This document shows, one piece after another, positions 1 through 6,312 of a stretch of DNA of 12,634 nucleotides. Numbering within the stretch: position 1 is the stretch's first letter; the number at the start of each line of letters is the position of its first letter. Made by a program: the position numbers and the translations under genes. The stretch covers positions 1 to 12,634 of the forward strand of contig CAKPQG010000037.1 of assembly GCA_934178345.1 (NCBI GenBank), in the 5' to 3' direction. The notes beneath the pieces are model-generated. The model did no database searches and had not been told where the DNA came from. It saw nothing but the letters and a program-made list of their open reading frames with translations. This DNA is from an uncultured Dialister sp. GTDB lineage: Bacteria; Bacillota; Negativicutes; Veillonellales; Dialisteraceae.

Positions 1-24
1 TGCCATAGGCAGGTGTCAGTACAA

Positions 25-69
25 AACCCCGGAGGGGTTCCAAATAAACCCCCATTTGAAATGGGGGTT
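25..69. repeat. Two tandem G/C-run hairpins
   Basis: Two perfect inverted repeats stand side by side. AACCCC (25-30) pairs with GGGGTT (34-39) across a 3-base loop. AACCCCCATTT (47-57) pairs with AAATGGGGGTT (59-69) around a single central base. Neither is followed by a T tract, so they are not classic intrinsic terminators in either direction. They could be the end of an upstream transcription unit outside the window, a protein-binding palindrome, or a small dispersed repeat. The sequence shows only the symmetry. Confidence 0.6.
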
Positions 70-171
70 GCTAACTTTCTTAGGGTTGGAACTGAAATAA
101 AACATAAAAACCTTATAACATAATTTTTGAAATGGCTGGCATAGTTAGCCATTTTGGGGGAGGATATTTTC

Positions 172-2577
172 ATGCAGGCAGGAGAAAAAGGGATTTTAAA
201 GTTTATGGATGGCCATGATAAAAAATTTATAATACCCGTCTATCAGAGACCATATAGCTGGAAACGAGACAATTGTCTGCAACTCATGAAAGATCTGGCC
301 GATGTTTATAAGAATAATCGTGAAACGCATTTTTTTGGTTCGATTGTATATGTTGTCCATAATGATGGGGACTATGATGAATATTCCATTATTGATGGAC
401 AGCAGAGAATTACAACCGTATCGTTGCTGCTTCTGGCTATCATGAATTATGTACGTGAAAATCAATTGACTGTACAAGGGATAAACACAGACAAAATCAA
501 GAAAGCCTACCTTATTGATGAATATGACGAAAGTGAAAAGAAACTCAAACTGAAACTGGTACAAAATGATGATGCTGCGTATGATGCACTTCTTAAAGGT
601 AACGAACCGATTGAGAATACAAGTGTAACAGCTAATTATAACTGTCTGTATGAGGAAATTACCAAGTTGTCTCTAGAAGACTTGAGTGGCTTATATAAGG
701 CTGTAGGGAAACTCATGGTTGTCAGTATTAGCTTGCAGCCTGAGAATGGAGATGACCCGCAGCTTATTTTTGAAAGCCTTAATTCCACCGGACTTGATCT
801 TGAAGTGTCCGACAAAGTCCGGAATTATGTTCTTATGGGGATGAAGAATAAAGAGCAGGAAAAATTTTTTAACCAATACTGGAAACCTCTTGAAAAACTT
901 GTCACACCGAAAGAGATGAATAAGTTTATCCGATATTATTTGGAAGTTAAAACAAGAAGCGCTATCTCTGAAGCCAGAGTCTATACCGAGTTTAAGTTAC
1001 TCCATCAATCTCATAAACTATCAATGGACTCTTTGATGAAAGATATGATGGAATATGCATCATATTATAATGAGATCAATTACCCTGTTGAAGAAGATAA
1101 AGCCAAAACATACAGGAAGGTACTTCAACGACTCAACAAATTGGAAGTAAAAACAAGTATCCCCCTTTGCATGGACTTATTTAAGGCTAATCATGATGGG
1201 GCTTTACCTGAGGACGAATTCTGTAAAGCATTGAAGTTAATTGAAAACTATTTAGTCAGACGTGAAATTTGTGATTTGCAGACCAATGCCCTGAATAAGG
1301 TATTCATTCAACTTGGGGCAGAAATAGAAAAAGATGTTGAAGAAGAGGACAAGACATATTTCCAGGCATTTTGTAATGAGCTCATGAAACGCTCCGGCAA
1401 AAGCCGATTTCCTAATGACCATGACTTTGCGGATAAGTTTTCTACCTATGATTTGTATAATGCCAAGGGGACTGTTAGAAAGTATATTTTAGAGAGCTTG
1501 GAAAATTATCAAAATCGTGAGCAGGTTGCAGTTGAGGAACTGCTAAGTGATGGAACTCTGACCATCGAGCATGTCATGCCGCAAACATTGACACCTGAAT
1601 GGAAAAAAGAGTTAGGACCGACGTGGGAGCTGATTCATGCCAAGTATAAGGACACTATTGGTAACCTCACTCTTACCGCTTACAACTCTGACTATAGCAA
1701 TTCAGGCTTTATCGAAAAACGTGATATGAAAGATAAGGGATTTAAGTGCAGCAAGTTGTTTTTGAATAGCTATATAGGGAAATGTGAGCATTGGGGTCGA
1801 AAAGAGATTCTTGAACGTGCTGATATACTTTTTAAGAAAGCAGTAAAATTTTGGTGGATGCCGAATGTAGAACTCAAGGATTCAGATAGCGAGGAGTGGA
1901 TTGACTGGGATGATGATTTTGATGCGACGAACAAAATAGTATCCCAAGTAAGAATAAAGAATCGGGTGATTAAAACTTCAAACGTAACTGATGCGTTCAA
2001 AAAAGTTCATAGAGCTTTGTTTGAAATGGATCCAACAGTATATCATGAGAATGGATTTAATTGGATTAGTGAAAATGAAGACAGCTTACGTACACCATAT
2101 AAGATTGCAGCCGGTGTCTATATTGAAACCAATAAGTCGAGTGAGGTTAAATTTTCTTACATAAAGAAAGTTGCTGAGCTGATGAAACTCGATTCGTCTG
2201 ATATAAGATTTTTGTTGCATGACAAGAAGGTGAAGGGGGACTTTGATATCACTAAAGAGGAAACCTTCGGCAATATACCGGTTGGACAACTGGCGTATAA
2301 GTTATTTGCTGATCTGATTCTTAGAAATGCGATTTCTGCTGAAGAGGTTGAAGGTCTAAAATCTAAAGTATTTACCCAGAAGCAATTTAGTGGAATGTAC
2401 TACCCTGTTTTGGCTAACCAACGTAATGATAACCAAGGAAATAGCGCAAATATACGATATCGCAAGCAGCCTTTGATCTTTGAGGGAAGTGAAGTGTATA
2501 TTACAACTCAATGGTTTGAGATAAATCGTCAAGAATTGATTACCTGGTATCATGACCATTTGCGTATTGCCAAATGA
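172..2577 (+). CDS. DUF262 + DUF1524 (GmrSD/SspE-like) putative modification-dependent nuclease
   Basis: An 801-residue protein from ATG 172. The frame extends back to a TTG at 154, but the ribosome site GGGGGAGG (156-163) is 8 bases before ATG 172, so that start is chosen. The N-terminal DUF262 (ParB/Srx-like nucleotide-binding) domain shows IPVYQRPYSW (21-30), FGS (55-57) and DGQQR (75-79), the signature linked to NTP hydrolysis in GmrS. The central DUF1524 HNH-like nuclease domain shows IEHVMPQ with H467, then IGNLTLT with N498 and a further Asn at 505. The last 230 or so residues are an unassigned, partly acidic region ending in a WFEINR-type stretch. The family includes GmrSD type IV restriction enzymes, BrxU and the phosphorothioate-sensing SspE, all cleaving modified or phage DNA. 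No ssp, brx or dnd partner is visible, so a stand-alone type IV role is inferred. The gene is clearly more AT-rich than the lipid genes to the right, which fits horizontal acquisition. The domain call is strong; the substrate is unknown. Confidence 0.88.
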   Translation: MQAGEKGILKFMDGHDKKFIIPVYQRPYSWKRDNCLQLMKDLADVYKNNRETHFFGSIVYVVHNDGDYDEYSIIDGQQRITTVSLLLLAIMNYVRENQLTVQGINTDKIKKAYLIDEYDESEKKLKLKLVQNDDAAYDALLKGNEPIENTSVTANYNCLYEEITKLSLEDLSGLYKAVGKLMVVSISLQPENGDDPQLIFESLNSTGLDLEVSDKVRNYVLMGMKNKEQEKFFNQYWKPLEKLVTPKEMNKFIRYYLEVKTRSAISEARVYTEFKLLHQSHKLSMDSLMKDMMEYASYYNEINYPVEEDKAKTYRKVLQRLNKLEVKTSIPLCMDLFKANHDGALPEDEFCKALKLIENYLVRREICDLQTNALNKVFIQLGAEIEKDVEEEDKTYFQAFCNELMKRSGKSRFPNDHDFADKFSTYDLYNAKGTVRKYILESLENYQNREQVAVEELLSDGTLTIEHVMPQTLTPEWKKELGPTWELIHAKYKDTIGNLTLTAYNSDYSNSGFIEKRDMKDKGFKCSKLFLNSYIGKCEHWGRKEILERADILFKKAVKFWWMPNVELKDSDSEEWIDWDDDFDATNKIVSQVRIKNRVIKTSNVTDAFKKVHRALFEMDPTVYHENGFNWISENEDSLRTPYKIAAGVYIETNKSSEVKFSYIKKVAELMKLDSSDIRFLLHDKKVKGDFDITKEETFGNIPVGQLAYKLFADLILRNAISAEEVEGLKSKVFTQKQFSGMYYPVLANQRNDNQGNSANIRYRKQPLIFEGSEVYITTQWFEINRQELITWYHDHLRIAK

Positions 2578-2586
2578 ATCATATTA

Positions 2587-2622
2587 AAAGCAGTTCCCGT
2601 ACTAATGGGAACTGCTTTTTTT
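2587..2622 (+). terminator. Intrinsic terminator of the DUF262/DUF1524 gene
   Basis: A 12-base stem (2587-2598 with 2607-2618), core AGCAGTTCCC/GGGAACTGCT, has an 8-base loop and runs straight into seven T residues (2616-2622). It starts 9 bases after the stop codon, so the nuclease gene looks like a single-gene transcript. Confidence 0.9.
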
Positions 2623-2757
2623 GCTGAGTTGAAGTGCATGCGTAAACTGGGATCTTAGTTTTGGCGTTATGAAAATCGCATATAGTAGACACGGGGCGTT
2701 CAAAATTATCGCTATCGTTCCGTTGTATCAAAGTCAGCATACTTTGAGATTCTTGCT

Positions 2758-2961
2758 GTGGATCCTAGGGGGAAAATGTTTGTGCAGTCCATGAAATTCA
2801 TCAAAGCGTACAGCGGGCGTAATGATAATGTCTTCATCTTCGGACAGAAATCAAATCCGGACACTTGGAAAATTGCAAAAATCAATATGGCCATTCGCGG
2901 CAACGAGGCAAATCTGGGGGTGTATCCGAAGGATACCTTTGTCATAGACTTGCAGGCGTGA
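2758..2961 (+). pseudogene. Fragment of a type I restriction-modification methyltransferase (HsdM)
   Basis: A 67-codon open stretch (GTG 2758 to TGA 2961) reads like the middle of HsdM, the N6-adenine methyltransferase subunit of type I systems. MFVQSMKFIKA, FGQKSNPDTWKIAK, NMAIRG and the DTF near the end match the region from the SAM-binding motif towards the NPPF catalytic motif. In intact HsdM the start reads DPCCGSGGMFVQS. Here it is DPRGKMFVQS, so the glycine-rich SAM motif is lost. At the other end HsdM has DTFHNDLHPDLKAD before NPPF, whereas here it reads DTFVIDLQA and stops, suggesting a second small deletion. There is no ribosome-binding site before the GTG, and the frame upstream hits a stop at 2686. 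No hsdS or hsdR is nearby. It is best read as a decayed relic; an independent 67-residue protein is less likely. Confidence 0.75.
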
Positions 2962-3094
2962 GTGCTTCGACTTCATCATGGCCCCTTCAGTCTGTCGAAC
3001 TGAGGGCAGAAAAATCTGGTGGATGACCTGTGTTCACTCCTCACTTGATTCGGAAATCAATTGATCGGTGTCTTACCACATAACCTCATAACCA

Positions 3095-3128
3095 AAAACG
3101 CTATCCCCGAAAATGCGGATAGCGTTTT
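3095..3128 (-). terminator. Intrinsic terminator of the minus-strand flavoprotein gene
   Basis: A perfect 12-base stem, AAAACGCTATCC (3095-3106) with GGATAGCGTTTT (3117-3128), has a 10-base loop. Read on the minus strand it ends in five T residues (complement of 3094-3098). It lies about 50 bases after the flavoprotein stop codon. On the plus strand the T run is only four long, so weak bidirectional action is possible. Confidence 0.8.
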
Positions 3129-3130
3129 AT

Positions 3131-3186
3131 CATGTCTAAAGTCTAATGTCTGATGTCTAGTCCCCAGTCCCCAGTCACTAGTCCTG
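3131..3186. repeat. Lone heptamer array (partial copy of the composite repeat)
   Basis: Eight consecutive 7-base units: CATGTCT, AAAGTCT, AATGTCT, GATGTCT, AGTCCCC, AGTCCCC, AGTCACT, AGTCCTG. The last three or four match the unit vocabulary of the right-hand arrays of the composite repeats at 6421-6521 and 7730-7818. No GC hairpin or conserved core is beside it. The array runs over the end of the minus-strand flavoprotein gene: its TAG stop is the complement of the CTA at 3178-3180, inside the array. Confidence 0.75.
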
Positions 3187-4236
3187 TGTCAGTTCCTGAA
3201 TGAGCTCATGGACGGTCGTGATCTTGTTGATGCGATAGGCGTTCGCACCGCAGAAAACGAGACCGTGGTCGACATCGCCGTGGACGGCGCGGATGAGGGC
3301 CATGGTGATGCAGTAGGGGGTGGTCGCCGGGTCGCAGGTCTTGAGGCAGTGGAAGCAGCCCTGCGGCGGGATGCGGTGCTCGGTGAAGGCTTTGACGAAG
3401 GGGTTCAAGAGTGCACGGCCTGGCATATGAACCGGGCTCTGGACGATGGTGACGTCGCTCTCTTTGGCATTCACATACATCTGTTTGAATTCGTCAGCAG
3501 CGTCACATTCTTTGGTGGCGACGAAGCGGGTCGCCATCTGTACGCCGGAGAGGCCGAGGGAGAGGTAGTGCTCGATGTCTTTCTTATCGAAGACGCCGCC
3601 GCCGAAGATGACGGGGATCTTCTTTTCGAATTTTTCTTCGAATTCTTTGACAACGGCAAGGATTTCTTTGATTTCCTTCTCATAGCCGTCGCTTTCGTGT
3701 TCTTTCACCTGTTCTCTGGTGTAGCCGAGATGGCCGCCTGCTTTCGGGCCTTCGATGACGACCATGTCGGCGGTGCGGTGATGGTGGCGTTCCCACAGTT
3801 TCAGGATGACGCGGGCTGCTTTCGGGGAGCCGATGATCGGGGCGATCTTGGTGTCGGTGCCTTCTACGCAGGAGGGGAGGTCGGCAGGAAGTCCGGCGCC
3901 GGAGAAGATGATATCTGCACCGTTTTCAGCGGCGCAGCGGGCATAGTCTTCATAGTGATGGCCTTTGGACATGATGTTCACGCCGATGATGCCGGTCTTG
4001 GCTTTTTCTCTGGCTTTCAGCAGCTCGGATTTCAGTGCGCGAAGGTTGGCATTTACTGTATTTGTTTTGAAGTCTGGTTCATTGAAGCCTACATTGGCAG
4101 CAGAGATGACACCCACGCCGCCTTCATTGGCTACGGCACTTGCGAGACCTGAGAGGCTGACGCCGATGCCCATGCCTCCCTGCACGATCGGTACGGTAGC
4201 GGTCAGATTGCCAATGTGTAATGCTGGTAATTTCAT
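3178..4236 (-). CDS. NPD-family (nitronate monooxygenase / FabK-superfamily) FMN oxidoreductase
   Basis: A 352-residue TIM-barrel flavoprotein. Visible motifs: QGGMGIG (19-25) at the first strand, GVNIMS (85-90), the family hallmark EGPKAGGHLG (162-171) whose His is the catalytic base in nitronate monooxygenases, the phosphate-binding FGGGVF (211-216), and GVQMATRFVAT (231-241). A C-terminal Cys group (C294, C297, C301, C309) marks the subfamily often found in anaerobic Bacillota; its role is not established. The start is set by AGGAG (complement of 4245-4249), 8 bases before ATG. The superfamily includes 2-nitropropane dioxygenase/nitronate monooxygenase and the enoyl-ACP reductase FabK. The length and Cys group fit the NPD branch better than FabK (about 320 residues). 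It is divergent from fapR with a FapR-type palindrome between, so a link to lipid metabolism is possible but unproven. The last codons lie in a repeat array. Confidence 0.85.
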   Translation of the reverse strand: MKLPALHIGNLTATVPIVQGGMGIGVSLSGLASAVANEGGVGVISAANVGFNEPDFKTNTVNANLRALKSELLKAREKAKTGIIGVNIMSKGHHYEDYARCAAENGADIIFSGAGLPADLPSCVEGTDTKIAPIIGSPKAARVILKLWERHHHRTADMVVIEGPKAGGHLGYTREQVKEHESDGYEKEIKEILAVVKEFEEKFEKKIPVIFGGGVFDKKDIEHYLSLGLSGVQMATRFVATKECDAADEFKQMYVNAKESDVTIVQSPVHMPGRALLNPFVKAFTEHRIPPQGCFHCLKTCDPATTPYCITMALIRAVHGDVDHGLVFCGANAYRINKITTVHELIQELTQD

Positions 4237-4279
4237 GTGATTGTCTCCTAAAATATTCTACAAATCTCATTCTTAAATA

Positions 4280-4309
4280 ACTATACGGTATCGGAGATAT
4301 GTTTGACAA
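4280..4309 (-). promoter_or_regulatory. Probable promoter of the flavoprotein gene
   Basis: On the minus strand, TTGTCA (complement of 4304-4309) and TATAGT (complement of 4280-4285) are separated by 18 bases and lie about 45 bases upstream of the start codon. A second candidate further upstream is TTGACT (complement of 4366-4371) with TAAACT (complement of 4343-4348), spacing 17. Both are by-eye matches to the housekeeping consensus. Confidence 0.5.
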
Positions 4310-4430
4310 AATAGCAAGCATAAAGTATCCTGTATTTACTGTAGTTTATGCCATGAGGCGAAATAAGTCAATGGATAAGTTTTTAAACAATCTTGAATTT
4401 TAGGCAAACGAAAATCGAGATACGTTTGAA

Positions 4431-4447
4431 TTATCACCTGGTGATAA
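4431..4447. promoter_or_regulatory. Distal FapR operator candidate
   Basis: A perfect 17-bp palindrome, TTATCACCTGGTGATAA. FapR of Bacillus binds a 17-bp palindrome of the general form TTAGTACCTNGTACTAA, and this site keeps the length, the outer TTA/TAA and the central ACCTGGT. It lies about 280 bases upstream of fapR and about 120 bases upstream of the nearer flavoprotein promoter. Which promoter it acts on is not clear. Confidence 0.65.
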
Positions 4448-4699
4448 AACTGGAGGCGAAAAAAGTCAGTAAATGTGGGCGGTTTCTCTGATTCGGAAAG
4501 AAGCCCATCAGAGAGAGGTTTTCCAAAGTATCTTTTAAAAATCGCCAAAACAAATGAAAATTTAATCTACAGATTCGCTGAGTTGCCCACGATATCGATG
4601 AAAATCGAAGGCATATGAAAGAGATTCGATTTCCTGTATATGCCACCAAAGGAAGGATCTGCTCTTTTTCAATTTCTCCGTGCAATCCTTGACTGCTTG

Positions 4700-4708
4700 T
4701 GATATAGT
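4700..4708 (+). promoter_or_regulatory. Probable extended -10 promoter of fapR
   Basis: TGATATAGT (4700-4708) is an extended -10 box (TG-N-TATAGT). No good -35 is at the right distance; the TTGACT at 4689-4694 is too close. The expected start of transcription, near 4715, falls inside the proximal operator, which is what autorepression would need. Confidence 0.4.
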
Positions 4709-4709
4709 A

Positions 4710-4726
4710 TTATCAGCAGGTGATAA
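4710..4726. promoter_or_regulatory. Proximal FapR operator, overlapping the fapR start region
   Basis: TTATCAGCAGGTGATAA is a 17-bp palindrome with one mismatched pair, sharing 14 of 17 bases with the distal perfect site. It covers the predicted transcription start and part of the fapR ribosome site, ending 2 bases before ATG 4729. This is the expected place for autorepression of fapR and the genes behind it, with malonyl-CoA as inducer by analogy with Bacillus. Confidence 0.75.
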
Positions 4727-4728
4727 AA

Positions 4729-5265
4729 ATGAGCAGAAATTTCAAAATGGATAAAACCCAAAGACGCGATGCGATACAGAGCCTGCTCCGCCAACATCCA
4801 TGTCTGACAGATGGAGATCTGGCAGAGAAATTTTCTGTATCAAGAGCTACGATCCGACTGGATCGGCAGGCACTTGGCATCCCGCAGATGCGTGACCGTA
4901 TGGAGCACCTCGTGGCAGGAAGTCCGGAGGCGCGCGGGCTGCAGATCTTAGATAAGGATATCGGTATCAAAGGCGTGGGTCTCTTTCAGACCAGCGATGA
5001 GATGGCGGATAATCTCGGCGTGGTGGCTGCGGAAAAATTATATGGCGCAGCTGCTGCCTTCGCCGAGTCGCTGGCCGGTGTGCCTTTCGCTTCGACGCAG
5101 GTCGGAAATATCAAATATAAGATCGCTGTCAAGCCCGGCACGGCGCTTGTCGTGAAAGGGCGGATCGTACTGGTCAGAGGAAATAAAAAACATATCTATA
5201 TCAGTTTCTTTGACGGTGATAAAGAAGTATACCGCGCAAAATTTATTATGCAGATCCTGCAGTAA
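4729..5265 (+). CDS. fapR: FapR, malonyl-CoA-responsive repressor of fatty-acid synthesis
   Basis: A 178-residue regulator. The N-terminal DeoR-like helix-turn-helix spans roughly 10-52, with LTDGDLAEKFSVSRATIRLD (26-45) as the recognition region. A linker helix (about 53-75) leads to a C-terminal hot-dog fold (about 76-178), including LGVVAAEKLYGAAAAFAESL (96-115) and the strands from GNIKYKIAV onward. FapR of Bacillus is about 188 residues with the same layout; malonyl-CoA or malonyl-ACP in the hot-dog domain releases DNA. Open frame exists back to GTG 4720, but AGGTG (4718-4722) sits 6 bases before ATG 4729 and the operator covers the upstream bases, so ATG 4729 is chosen. The plsX start is 12 bases after the stop, so the two are co-transcribed. 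It acts in the cytoplasm on its own operator and probably on the distal site. Confidence 0.9.
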   Translation: MSRNFKMDKTQRRDAIQSLLRQHPCLTDGDLAEKFSVSRATIRLDRQALGIPQMRDRMEHLVAGSPEARGLQILDKDIGIKGVGLFQTSDEMADNLGVVAAEKLYGAAAAFAESLAGVPFASTQVGNIKYKIAVKPGTALVVKGRIVLVRGNKKHIYISFFDGDKEVYRAKFIMQILQ

Positions 5266-5277
5266 TGGAGGCGTCCT

Positions 5278-6294
5278 GTGAAAAAAATAGCTGTTGACGC
5301 GATGGGCGGGGATTTTGCACCGCTGGAAATCGTGCTTGGCGCCATTCAGGCGGTCAAGGAATACAAAGTGCCTGTCGTTCTCGTGGGAGATGAGGCACAG
5401 ATCCGTCCTATTCTGGAGAAGCATCATGAGGAGCAGGATCCTCTGATCGAGATCCATCATGCATCAGAAGTGATCGAGATGGGAGAGCATCCTGGGCTGG
5501 CGTACCGCAAAAAGAAGGATGCGTCTGTCTCTGTCGGCGCTCGTCTTGTGCGAGAGGGAGAGTGCGGGGCTCTCGTGGCTCCCGGATCGACCGGGGCAGC
5601 CGTGACGGCCGGGCTTCTCGGCATCGGCCGTATCAAGGGTATCGAGCGTCCAGCCATCCTGACGCCGATCCCAAACCAGAAGGGCGGCTATACGTACCTG
5701 ATCGATTCCGGCGCGAGTGCGCAGCCGAAGCTGGAGACGTATATCCAGAATGCACTTCTGGGCTATATCTATGCGACAAAGGTCGCTGGCATCCAGCAGC
5801 CGAAGATCGGACTTCTCAATATCGGGGAAGAAGCGACGAAGGGCAGTCCCCTCGTGACGGAGGCGAATGAGGCGCTTTCCGCACAGAAGGTCATTCCTTT
5901 TGCGGGCAATGCCGAAGGTCGCGATGTCATGACGGGGGAATTCGATGTCATCGTCACGGATGGATTTACAGGGAATGTAGTCCTGAAATTCGGGGAAGGC
6001 GCCGGGAAGCTGGTCGCTGCCCTTTTGAAGAATGCAGTCATGCAGGGAGGACTGCGCGCGAAGATCGGCGGGCTGCTCCTGAAGCCGGCACTGAAGAAAT
6101 ACATGGCAAAGCCTCTCGACTATGCAGAGTACGGCGGCGCGCCGCTCATGGGCATCAAAGGCGGTCTCATCATCTGTCATGGCGCTTCGAAGGCGAAAGC
6201 GATCAAGAATGCCATCCATATGGCGATGGGCGTTTGTCAGGAGCATCTGGACGAGATCGTCATGGATGCGCTGAAGCAGATGGAAAATAAATGA
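5278..6294 (+). CDS. plsX: PlsX, acyl-ACP:phosphate acyltransferase
   Basis: A 338-residue protein of usual family length. PlsX converts acyl-ACP and phosphate to acyl-phosphate, the acyl donor for PlsY in phosphatidic-acid synthesis, as a peripheral membrane enzyme. Motifs: VDAMGGDFAP (6-15), PGSTGAA (102-108), RIKGIERPA (118-126), LLNIGEE (179-185), GNAEGRD (210-216), DGFTGNVVLK (228-237) and YGGAPLMGIKG (285-295). Two normally asparagine positions differ from Bacillus PlsX: AGNTGA reads PGSTGA and DVGANVD reads DSGASAQ. Both are probably lineage variants. The start is GTG 5278 with GGAGG (5267-5271) 6 bases ahead. It directly follows fapR. A 265-base gap to fabH holds the first composite repeat and no terminator with a T tract. 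Confidence 0.95.
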   Translation: MKKIAVDAMGGDFAPLEIVLGAIQAVKEYKVPVVLVGDEAQIRPILEKHHEEQDPLIEIHHASEVIEMGEHPGLAYRKKKDASVSVGARLVREGECGALVAPGSTGAAVTAGLLGIGRIKGIERPAILTPIPNQKGGYTYLIDSGASAQPKLETYIQNALLGYIYATKVAGIQQPKIGLLNIGEEATKGSPLVTEANEALSAQKVIPFAGNAEGRDVMTGEFDVIVTDGFTGNVVLKFGEGAGKLVAALLKNAVMQGGLRAKIGGLLLKPALKKYMAKPLDYAEYGGAPLMGIKGGLIICHGASKAKAIKNAIHMAMGVCQEHLDEIVMDALKQMENK

Positions 6295-6312
6295 GGGATT
6301 AGGTAGTTAAGA

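Larger units (their letters stand above)
2578..3177. other. 600-base gap between the nuclease gene and the flavoprotein gene
   Basis: It holds the terminator at 2587-2622, the HsdM fragment at 2758-2961, a minus-strand terminator at 3095-3128 and most of a heptamer array at 3131-3186. Between these, 2623-2757 has no gene I can support. At 2962-3090 there are only a short imperfect hairpin (CCTTCAGT with ACTGAGGG around 2986-3006) and a small TTGATT/AATCAA repeat around 3044-3060. No intact gene is present. Confidence 0.7.
4237..4728. other. Divergent intergenic region with structured inverted repeats
   Basis: This 492-base gap carries the minus-strand promoter candidates, the two FapR-type palindromes and the fapR promoter. 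Between them are several inverted repeats: TCTCTGAT/ATCAGAGA (4485-4492 with 4507-4514), extendable by two more pairs; an outer GGCGA...TCGCC pair around it (4455-4459 with 4542-4546); and GGCATAT/ATATGCC (4610-4616 with 4638-4644). Short minus-strand open frames here (for example 4434-4685) have no good ribosome site or recognisable domain, so I call no gene. Confidence 0.6.

Noticed and set aside
3208..4152. A 314-codon plus-strand open frame opposite the flavoprotein gene
   Set aside because: It is antisense to a gene with clear family motifs, has low-complexity Asp/Phe/Gly-rich composition and no domain. It is a by-product of codon use on the other strand.
3178..4236. Naming the flavoprotein gene fabK
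   Set aside because: The superfamily fits, but the length and the C-terminal Cys group match the NPD branch better. A symbol would overstate the evidence.
4434..4685. An 83-codon minus-strand open frame between the two FapR-type sites
   Set aside because: It has no convincing ribosome site, no domain, and overlaps inverted repeats and an operator. It may be a non-coding structured region.
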